A stretch of DNA of 64,000 nt from Dipteris shenzhenensis (Eukaryota > Polypodiophyta > Polypodiopsida > Gleicheniales): assembly GCA_047967505.1 (NCBI GenBank), contig CM106540.1; one strand, written 5' to 3'. Each line of letters opens with the position of its first letter. Position 1 is the first letter of the stretch. The translations under genes were made by a program, and so were the position numbers. The notes beneath the pieces were generated by a model, which was not told the origin of the DNA, did no database searches, and saw only the letters and a list, made by a program, of their open reading frames with translations. Shown in pieces: positions 55,150 through 64,000 of this stretch.

Positions 55150-56365
55150 AAGGAGGATGTGGAGGACATAGCAAGTGAAGAAGAATACGATGTAGACTAC
55201 TCTCTCAATAAGATGAGTCATGAAAATATGAATCTATTGGAGCAGATTGGAAGTTCATTCACTGCTATGTTGCTAATTCGACAACAACCTCATTTTTTTG
55301 AATTTGGTGAAGAAGAGATTTCAATCCTCTTGAATCCTAAGAATGAGGTTAATGTCAAAGTCATTACAACCATCCTTAGGTTTGATGCACCCTTTTCCTT
55401 GGCTTTATACTTTGCTTATTTTGATTAAACCCAAGAAGCTAATAATTTTTTTTTAAATATAGTAATGTTATAGCAAATTTTCTGCAAAATATACAAAGCG
55501 TTTCATATATGCTCGATCCTCGTATTTCGGAAGTGCTTAGCAACAAAGAAGAAACCATAGAGGATGTTTGCAAGTGGTTGAAGCACGTTCCTATGAATGA
55601 TGCACGAGTTATTTTTACAGCATATTATGAGAAGTAAGCATCAAACCCTACTTGTTTTTTCTATTGCATTGCTAGAATTGTCTCAAACACACCAATTATT
55701 CTTTATTGATAATGCAGCTCAAATTGGAGTCTGGTAGTCATGGACATCCTTGTGAAGAAGTGCTTCTTTGCCAACTCAATGACATCCGTCCATGGCAATG
55801 TGTTAGAGTAAGTATAGACTACACTTGTTGTCACTTCTTGACATGTAGATTGATATGCAATGCACATATTCACTGTTGTTATATGTTTTAATGTGCAGAT
55901 CAGCTCGAAAGTTAGTAGGTGCTATTGACATAGTAATGCAGCAATGTGACTTGGCACAACAAATAGAGTATATAACATGTCAGGTATCACATCAAGAGAA
56001 TAGCCACATCTATAATTGTGGATGGAGGGTGGGCTACAATTGCTTTTTGGTACTTGGTCAAATTTTTGAGATACAAAATGACACCACACTGTCAACATAT
56101 ATGGATTTGCATCTCTATGCATTTATAACATGTACCATTCGAGCAATCATTGATTGCGAAATGAATGCCGTCAAAGAGTCAAAGAGGATAGAAGAAGACC
56201 TCAACTCTACAAACATTGCTTCATTGGAAGAATTGGGAAGCTCTTTTAATGTTAGGGTTATGATTCAACATAGACCTCAGTATCTTGAATTTGGGAGAGA
56301 GGAGATTTCAATTCTCTCTAGAGCTTCAAATGAGGTCAATAACAACGTTATGATGGCCATTCTCA
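55150..56365 (+). pseudogene. C48-like module 2, catalytic His replaced
   Basis: Exons at about 55150-55379, 55463-55633, 55718-55807 and 55899-56365. The frame is open in all four. The third exon reads 'SNWSLVVMDILVKKCFFANS', so the catalytic His is Asn and the Asp position is again Asn. The fourth keeps Cys in 'YNCGWRVGYNCF' but lacks the usual DGHS. Its end fuses directly to the first segment of module 3 ('FGREEISILSRASNEVN'). This module is probably a non-catalytic fold rather than an active protease. Confidence 0.65.
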
Positions 56366-56451
56366 GGTTTGATACAAACTTTTTCTCTGCTTGATAATTC
56401 AATATTTTGATTAAATCTAATAAGCTAATATTCATTTATTTGTTGGTGCAG

Positions 56452-57466
56452 TATAGTTATCTCACGATTTGGTAGAGTCGTACAAAACCGTGTGTATATG
56501 TTGGATTACCTCCTTTCTCCTATACTTAGCGATAGCAAAAAGACAATAGCCGATTTTGTAAATTGTTATAGCAATTACATTTACATGGCATGCGAGTCCT
56601 ATTTATGGCATATCATGAGATGTAAGTATCATGGCAACCTTTATTTTCATCTTATACTGGCAACATTGTGTTAAATAATAATGGTTCTTAATTATTCGTG
56701 TAGGGAACATTGGAGTCTGGTGGTTTGGGACCTTGAAGACAACTATTGTTGGTTTGTTAACTCGATTGCAGGCTTTCATGGCTCAGTGCAAACGTAAGTA
56801 TTCTATTAATCTGTTGTTACTTCTATATTATGTACCTTATGTAATAGACACACTAAGTTTTTTTAATATGTCACGATGAGCAGGTCGATTGAGAAGTTGG
56901 TATCTGCTATTAGAGAAACAGGACAGTACAAAGACTCGGTAGACTTCCAAAAGCATTTAGTAGTAGAGCAGGAAGATGGGCATAGTTGTGGGTGGAGAGT
57001 TGCCTACAGCTGCATGTTGATTTTCAAAGAAATTTTCTCACTTAAGCCACAGATCTCATCGGAAGACTCTTTGGAGCTCAAATATTCAGAGGAGGATATA
57101 CAATTGTTTAGGGCTGAAATCATTCGAGACCTAATTGCTGCCATTAGAATACAACATGCAACTGAAGCAATATCAGAGCTTGCATTTAAGGAAGAGGAGA
57201 CTGAGTCTACTATGAAAGCACTGCACATTACAGAAGAAGTAGAGACCCAGTGTACACCTACAGCACCACAGCCTCCATTGGAAGCATCAGAAGGGTTGCC
57301 ACAGCCTCCCCTTGCATTTAAGGAAGAGGATACTGAGTCTACTCTGAAAGCACTACATACTACAGAAGAAGTAGAGACTAAGTGTACATCTAGAGCACCA
57401 CAGCCTCCATTAGAAGCATCAGAAGAGTTGCCACAGTCTCCACTAGAAGCATCACAAGAGTTGTGA
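56452..57466 (+). pseudogene. C48-like module 3 with acidic repeat tail
   Basis: Exons at about 56452-56621, 56704-56793 and 56884-57466. 'EHWSLVVWDLEDNYCWFVNS' keeps His; 'EDGHSCGWRVAYSCML' keeps Cys; the Asp position is Asn. A frameshift lies near 56600, where the 'RVLFMAYHE'-like strand is out of frame. The C-terminal tail contains a duplicated ~125-bp segment (57180-57305 and 57310-57435) encoding TEEVET and APQPPLEAS. Confidence 0.7.
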
Positions 57467-57559
57467 TGCATGTATGATGTTGTGTTTGTAGTTTTTGTTG
57501 ATTATACACCAATTTGTGACTTATTACTTAAGTGGCATTTACTGATGATATTTATATAA

Positions 57560-58105
57560 TTATTTCATACACACAATTTTATGATATGAATGTGTGATGA
57601 TGTGATTAATAAATTCTTGTGTGATGAGAATTTTGATATGAATATGTGATGATGTAATATTTGTAATATATTTCTTCATGCACACAATTTTATGATATGA
57701 ATGTGTGATGATGTGATTATTTGGAAATAAATCCTTGTGTGATGAGAATTTTGATATGAATATGTGATGATGTAATATTTGTAATATATTTCTTCATGCA
57801 CACAATTTTATGATATGAATGTGTGATGATGTGATTATTTGGAAATAAATCCTTGTGTAATGAGAATTTTGATATGAATATGTGATGATGTAATATTTGT
57901 AATATATTTCTTCATGCACACAATTTTATGATATGAATGTGTGATGACGTGATTATTTGGAAATAAATCCTTGTGTGATGAGAATTTTGATATGAATATG
58001 TGATGATGTAATATTTGTAATATATTTCTTCATGCACACAATTTTATGATATGAATGTATGATGATGTGATTATTTGGAAATAAATCCTTGTGTGATGGG
58101 AATTT
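57560..58105. repeat. 118-bp tandem repeat, about five copies
   Basis: 'cacacaattttatgatatgaat' recurs at 57571, 57681, 57799, 57916 and 58034, giving periods of 110 and then about 118 bp. Copies are nearly identical. It begins about 100 bp after the stop codon of the C48 locus and may lie in its 3' UTR. Confidence 0.95.
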
Positions 58106-58109
58106 TATT

Positions 58110-58740
58110 CAGTTGGACAGTCTCCACTCACTTAAAGTAGAGCATTCCCAATGCTTCTCTCACTTTATTCCACCCTTATCCTTATATCTCCACTCACTTA
58201 AAGTAGAGCATTCCCAATGCTTCTCTCACTTTATTCCAACCCTTATCCTTATCATATCGCTCTCTCTCTCTCTCACTTGTAATATATTTCACTCGCAAGT
58301 ATCAATTCCCAATGCTCCACTCACTTAAAGTATAGCATTCCCAATGCTCCACAAAATTTTATTCAGTTGGACAATCTCCACTCACTTTATTCCAACCCTT
58401 ATCCTTATCATAGTGAACACATCGTGCCTCTCACTTTATTCCAACCCTTATCCTTATCATAGTGAACACATCGTGCCTTAGTGCACTTGTATTCTTCCAT
58501 CCTAGTCCTTCCACAAACACTCTCTTATTTCTTACATCCTAGTCCTTCTGAGTAACTTGTATTCTTCTATCCTAGTCCTTCCACAAACACTCTCTTCTTT
58601 CATCCATCCTGATAACTTGTATTCTTCTATCCTAGTTCTTCCACAAACACTCTCTTCTTTCATCCATCCTAGTGCTTCTCATTAACTTGTATTCTTCCAT
58701 CCTAGTCCTTCCACAGACACTCTCTTCTTTCTTGCATCGT
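58110..58740. repeat. Two families of short tandem repeats
   Basis: An ~80-bp unit (ctccactcacttaaagtagagc...tattcca.cccttatcc) at 58120-58480 and a ~63-bp unit (cttgtattcttc.atcctagtccttccacaaacactctctt) at 58485-58735. Pyrimidine-rich, non-coding. Confidence 0.85.
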
Positions 58741-58775
58741 AGTCCATCTCCCTTTCTTTATCATCTCCCCACCCA

Positions 58776-59417
58776 TGGATGTCCTTGGCATTGTCGAAGA
58801 CGTGGAGTTCAGAATTAACAATCTCAAAGAATGGATTGCTGACCAAGGAGCACAGAGAGAGGCTAGAATTTGACAAGGTTCTCCTTTGACACACATGGAG
58901 AGAGAGGAATTTGCTGCACAAAGGCACGTAGAGAGGGAGGAGACTCTCAAGATAGTAGAGAGTGAAAGACTTTTAAGAAGTATGATAAAAGCACAACAAG
59001 ATCTCTTAGACTTCTTAAGTAACCTATGTTATCGCAGCTCTCGTCATGGGCGATTTGATGTGGATGCTGAGAGAACAATAAGAGCCTCTCAGAGAAATTA
59101 TAAAGAAACAATTTGTGATTGCTTAAATTTCTTCTTCGCATGTAATTATGTTGAGGATACAGCTGTGGAGGCAGTGAAAGATTGGGTTGTTGAGAACCTA
59201 TGTTATCGCAGCTCTCGTCATGGGCGATTTGATGTGGATGCTGAGAGAACATGCTGAGAGAACAATAAGAGCCTCTCAGAGAAATTATAAAGAAACAATT
59301 TGTGATTGCTTAAATTTCTTCTTCGCATGTAATTATGTTGAGGATACAGCTGTGGAGGTAGTGAAAGATTGGGTTGTAACTGAGAAGATAAGAGAGACCA
59401 ATGATGAGATCTTCTAG
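58776..59417 (+). pseudogene. Small coding fragment with internal duplication
   Basis: ATG 58776 begins 'MDVLGIVEDVEFRINNLKEW', amphipathic and coiled-coil-like, stopping near 58874. Another frame (58886-59257) continues with Glu/Arg-rich helix and the segment 'NLCYRSSRHGRFDVDAERT'. That segment and the following 'KETICDCLNFFFACNYVEDT' are repeated at 59198-59375 by DNA duplication of about 175 bp (first copy 59022-59196). Family unknown. The position just after the C48 locus and its repeats may mean it belongs to the same amplified cassette. Confidence 0.45.
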
Positions 59418-59443
59418 ACTTTGGGTGATTAAGAAGATAATAG

Positions 59444-59598
59444 AGACTGTATTAAGGTGTTTTTTGACACCATATGGCTTTGAGTAATATGATCTACTTC
59501 TTGTACAAATGTGATGTTAAGAGAGGCTGTATTAAGGTGTTTTTTGACACCATATGGCTTTGAGTAATATGATCTACTTCTTGTACAAATGTGATGTG
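59444..59598. repeat. Tandem 77-bp duplication
   Basis: 'gagactgtattaaggtgttttttgac...' and 'gaggctgtattaaggtgttttttgac...' each run to 'gtacaaatgtgatgt', and are almost identical. Confidence 0.9.
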
Positions 59599-59599
59599 C

Positions 59600-61250
59600 T
59601 CTTTTTGAAATGTACTCTAGTTTTCATAACATGTCACGCCATTTTTTCTAATTTGGTTTTTTAAAATCTTACTTTTTGTCTCTTTTAACAATGTGATGTA
59701 CTCTATTTTTAATGTACTCTAGTTTTAATAACATCTCACGTCATTTTTTCTAATTTGATTTTTTAAAATCTTCCTTTTTGACTCAATGTTTTGTTTTATA
59801 AGAGCCTCTTTTTTTTAAATGTTTTATCCAAAATTATCTCACAAAATGAATTTGGACAGTGCAAGAGTCCAAAATTAATGAAATAGGTGTTGTATCCCCT
59901 TTCTTAAATGTAAGTCTTCATAGAACATATACTAACTTTCTTTTTACAAGTTGTAATTATCCTAAGCAATTAAAATTATCAAAATGGTCATATCACAAAG
60001 TGATTTATGTATTGGCACTAGAAAACGCATAAATATTTAACCTTATAGTAAACTTGATGATTAAAGGTGTATTATATCTTAGAATAATATGAAAGCTAAT
60101 CTTCTCGAATTAGATGACGAATATTAGAATTCACTTTCACATGAGGGAGGGAATACAATAACGAGATGTCTTAGCAATTAAATTCTTAAATGACACCCTT
60201 CAAATGACAAGTATTCTTTCAAAATAAAAGGGTTGTTTTTCTCAATAAAACTATCACAATATACTAGCAATATTCAAAGTGGTAGTCTTCTAATTTATCA
60301 AATTGATTAAGAAGTATTATCTTAAACAATGTCACTAATACATAAATTACAAAAAACTTTGTTCATGTATGCTATTAAAAAGACCGCATTTCTTACTATC
60401 ATATACAAATTGAAAAGCATCTTTAATGATAACATAAAGACCATCCAAAATTAAAATAATCATAAATCTAGGCCATTTTCGATAGTATAGTAGATAGGAA
60501 TCAAGCTTGGATGATGTAACCTCGAATAAGCTCATCTCCAACATTGTGATTCGCAATCTTTGACGTTGTTGTCAATGGTGAGGGCCCCAAACTACAAGAT
60601 CACAAAGAGCACCAACACCAAGATCATAAATCATACTACAAAGACTTACATTCACTTATTAACATTATATTCAAAAATTCCATTAAATCAATTCAATTGC
60701 AACAACTAAACATTGGATAATTACCATGATGATATTTTGGATACCATCGAAGTATGTGTCGCAATGTTTTTGAGTGCCCGTGCCCCTTTACCACATGAGG
60801 AGAGAGAGTAGGGGAATTGAACCCCTTTACACTTAAAGTGGCTACACCAAGTAGACACCAAGCTCTCTTTAGGAGAAGGGGAGTTGGATCTCTCTACCAA
60901 AACCATGGGAGAGAGCTGACTCCCCCCCTCCCACACTACGGTTAATACAAATCAAGAAAAAAAATCAAACAAAAAATAATGATTTAATGTTTTGCTCTAA
61001 GAAAAAACTTGGGTTTAACCTCTTACCAAAAATCTAGTTAGTAGTCACAAATTACAGTACACATGAATGAGTGAACTTAGCAAAGAGTAGCAACAACACA
61101 AGCATGTATGTGTTTAAAGTACTGAGGCATTGTACAAAGAGGAAACCATGAGAATCGACATGGGATTTTTTTGCAAAAAAGAATTGACATGGGATTATAG
61201 AACAACACATTAAAACTATTATAGTTTTGGTATTTTACTCTATGTGATTC
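59600..61250. other. No recognisable gene
   Basis: AT-rich DNA. It holds a 26-bp exact inverted match (59866-59891) to 34591-34616, which hints at a dispersed repeat. No coding signal. Confidence 0.5.
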
Positions 61251-61258
61251 AAATTACC

Positions 61259-64000
61259 TTATGTATCTCTTACATAGTTGTTGAAGAGCTTATAGTCATT
61301 GGCATCAAGTTGATATTTCTTTGATATTGGATCATAGCTCAAATTTGCCAGAGCAATTATAGATTCCAAGGCCACTGATTGATTATCAACAAGATCATAT
61401 GTGTAGCATCTACTTCCTTTGGTTTTTTGATACCATGCTAGATGAATCTCCACATTTGGAGGATGATCCAGAAGATCAAAAGGGCCCCTTGTCTCTTTCA
61501 TACCATTTCCTAGCTTCATTCTCATACTCATTACTCTTCCTAGGTACCATATGCCTTTCTTGACCCCTTGACTAGTATTTGCAACCTTTCCTTTTCTTTT
61601 GAGCTTTGTATTATCTCTAAGTATAATATCTTCAAGTACTTGTTTGAGGTTTAGACTTCATCTCAAATCAGAAATATACCCCACTTTTTACCCTTATTAA
61701 TCTATTCTTTAATAACATTGGATTTCCATTCAATTGGCTCACAAGTGTGCTCTTGCACAAAGTCTTCCCATCAACTTCCACAAAAGGTGATATTTGGCTC
61801 ACCATGTTCTTCTCATTGTCAACTATAGAATCCATGACATGGCGAAGCTCACTTTGTGCAATTGTATTCTCTTCATCAACATCCAATACTGTATCCATGA
61901 TTACATCTCCAACAAAATCATCCAATGAAACTTCTTCTTCTTCAAGATTGTCATGTGCATTGTTTTCAAGATGCTCTAAGATATCTTTTTCTTCCCATGA
62001 GGCACCCCATGAAGCTTCACCTTCCATACCAAGCTCGCGACACATGACCTTTGCTTCTGCTAAACCCTCCTTTAATGCATATACAATCTGCTCATCAGTA
62101 CTCACAATCGTGTAGTCATTTAAATTTGCCAAAGGAATGCCAAGCATATGATTCATATCAACCCATATATTTTCTTGCTTTAAGTGAGCTGCCAGAAAAC
62201 TTAGATTTGAACCTGCTTGAAACTCTGAAATTCTATTCAATGCTCTTGCACTACTTAACAAGTCACAACCATCATAACACCTCTCATTGCTAACCATTCC
62301 ACCTACTTTACTAAAGAATCTCATTGCTAACCATCTCTGTCTCTGAAGATCTTTATGAGAAGAACCACAAAGTGAAATGACAATTGGATATCCATGAAAT
62401 TTTCTCTACTAATGAAGTTCTGCTAGAGAGTATATACATCATGCTTTGTGATCCACATGCGCCAAATCCTAATAAAACATCATAAGTCACCTGTTTAATA
62501 AGACATAATGGTGCTACCATAGCAACAACATGAACATACAATATCAATTAATTATTTATATATGTTCAATAGATAACATGAATTTTGTACCTGAAAAAGA
62601 AGGATACCATTCTGACAGCTTTCACACGCTCATACAAGTTGAGCGTAGGAGATAGAAAAATATCAATGTATGATGCCACCATTGAGAGATACACCTTTGT
62701 ACCAAGTGTTTGCTCTTGACGATGACTGGATCCCATTTGCAAGAGCTCTAAAAAATTTTGAACTTTACACCCGGCTATCCTCTGTGCTGATCTCCAATTT
62801 TGTCTATCTTTTCTCTCTATATCTCCTTCTTGCAAACCATGACCATCAACCTTGAAACTTTGATATATCAAGGCTACATGATTCAAGGTGACAAGATCAT
62901 TACCAAGCACTAATCTTTTAGATGCATTATCTAGAGGATTAATCATCTTCTTTCCATTGTGTAAATAATCTTGGTCATGTAATCCAATGATGCTTCCATC
63001 ATCTTCCATAGAAGCTGTGAATGGCCAACTTTTCCAAGGGATTGAGTATCAAACACCTGCAAGAGAGCTATAATCTTCAAACATAAGCTTTCTTCACCTT
63101 GAATCTCCATCAGAAGCATGACCAAGTATTGGTCCAATCACATCCTTCACATACATATTCCAATGCAAATTGACTTCTTTCCATTGCTCCTTGATGGACA
63201 TAGAGTCAAACCTATTACAAGTTAGTTGTATAAGAAGAACTAACTTTGGAAAGCATTCAGCAAGAGAATTTGCAATCAATACTCTTGCATAGTGGACAAT
63301 CACATTATGCTCAAATGCATGAACAATTCTATGATAACCATTCTCACCATCTCCAACAAGCACTACGAAATTTGAAATGCATGTATGATCTATCTTCTTC
63401 CCACAAAAACCAACAAGTTGGTCATCTCTTGCTATCCACCTCACCATCCTCTTGATCATAGTCTCATCTTTAGCAACAATGACAGGTACACTTCCCATGC
63501 AAAGCCCATTTTTCAAAATATGATGCTTATATGTTTCTGCCACATGCTTGAATACATCCTCTCTCAATCCAGTCCTATAACAAAGAGCTTTTCTCATAGC
63601 CCAAGATGTAGTTGAAAGATGTGGACCTTGAAGATTCATGGAGAGAAAGTTATGCAATCTTGTACCTCCCCAAATCTTTACAGCTTCAAAGAGATTTTCA
63701 ATTGTATCAGAATATCACTTTCCTTGACCCACTCTTCCTATGTTTTGAGAGATGTCGATGAAAAAGTCCCACAAAGCTTTCTTCCCCTCAAATAAGCCAA
63801 GCTTATGTGCATTCACAATATCAGTGCAAAAATTCTTTACATCTCCTCATACCAAGGCTTCAGAAACACTTTCTTGAAGACACCTCACCTTTACACTCAA
63901 AGAAGCAACCTTTGTCCTTGTGAACCATATTTCTTTTTTGAGTCACCAAACCATTATGTTTTTAGTCCTAGCAATTCTCAATATCTCAGAATGAGTCAAG
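61259..64000 (-). pseudogene. Large unclassified transposase-like gene, decayed, partial at window edge
   Basis: A minus-strand frame runs from the window edge to about 62566, interrupted mainly by TGA codons near 63947, 63864, 63703, 63096 and 63046. It encodes 'LWDFFIDISQNIGRV', 'HASDGDSR', 'IIGLHDQDYLHNGKKMINPL', 'HGLQEGDIERKDRQNW' and 'RVKAVRMVSFFFR'. A GT donor after FFFR (62591/62590) and a frame resuming near 62470 ('WRMWITKHDVYTL') suggest an intron. Further coding pieces lie at 62324-61668 and 61531-61259. The charged DGD and KDRQNW motifs resemble an uncharacterised transposase-type family. Not hAT, MULE or CACTA by any motif I can see. Confidence 0.5.

Larger units (their letters stand above)
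51595..57466 (+). pseudogene. Multi-exon gene with three tandem Ulp1/C48-like protease modules, disrupted
   Basis: A long first coding exon (51595-53579) is followed by repeated sets of exons with consensus GT-AG borders, ending at TGA 57464-57466. Each set (N-terminal strand exon, MLD exon, H-W-S-L exon, SCGWRVA exon) forms one cysteine-protease module of the SUMO-protease type. No stop or start separates the sets, so one gene with three modules is more likely than three genes. Disabling changes include stops at 52112, 52610, 53346, 53822 and about 54169, and frameshifts near 52877 and 56600. Ulp1-type domains are also carried by some plant Mutator elements; no transposase was seen here. Confidence 0.7.

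Noticed and set aside
62051-62293. Plus-strand frame opposite the transposase-like gene
   Set aside because: Antisense to the longer minus-strand frame 61668-62324 that fits the rest of that gene.

Overview
This window looks like repeat-dominated nuclear DNA from a land plant with a large genome. The evidence is Ty1/copia elements with an initiator-Met tRNA primer site (TGGTATCAGAGC), a Ty3/gypsy remnant, a Helitron remnant, MITEs, a nucleosome-length satellite and a spliced gene with GT-AG introns. The species cannot be fixed from the sequence. I saw no rRNA, tRNA or CRISPR array, and no intact conventional gene.

Layout. 1-3480 is a tandem array of about 700-bp units, each holding a 0.3-0.4-kb inverted repeat between microsatellites; related hairpins follow at 3406-4232. 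4233-6560 has no recognised gene. 6563-10320 holds minus-strand retroelement debris (gypsy integrase and protease) with a small MITE inserted. 10880-13900 is a decayed minus-strand Helitron Rep-helicase. 15570-20589 is a copia element with a truncated 3' LTR. About 22.2-34.4 kb is a nest: an outer copia is split in its gag zinc knuckle by a second LTR element (TSD gtgtc), which carries a 248-bp MITE (TSD accactaa) and has its 3' LTR split by a third, young copia element on the minus strand (TSD acagg, LTRs differing at 5 of 352 sites).

34.7-35.7 kb holds short tandem duplications. 35.75-46.22 kb is a satellite array with a monomer of about 182 bp, mostly arranged in a three-monomer higher-order repeat of about 545 bp. 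46.5-50.5 kb is strongly purine-biased, including a 1.9-kb G-rich array with GC-rich palindromes, and contains two copies of a promoter-plus-first-exon module. The downstream copy could drive a multi-exon locus (51.6-57.5 kb) encoding an unrecognised N-terminal region and three tandem Ulp1/C48-like cysteine-protease modules, with several disabling mutations. Tandem repeats, a duplicated small coding fragment and AT-rich DNA follow. The right end (61.26-64.0 kb) is a decayed minus-strand gene of a large, transposase-like family that runs off the window.

Cross-cutting signal. Nearly all premature stops in the mobile elements, the C48 locus and the right-hand gene are TAG or TGA at positions compatible with CAG or CGA changing by C-to-T, as expected from deamination of methylated cytosines. 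The most unusual items are the triple C48 locus with its duplicated purine-rich 5' region, the higher-order satellite, and the hairpin family sharing a palindromic core.
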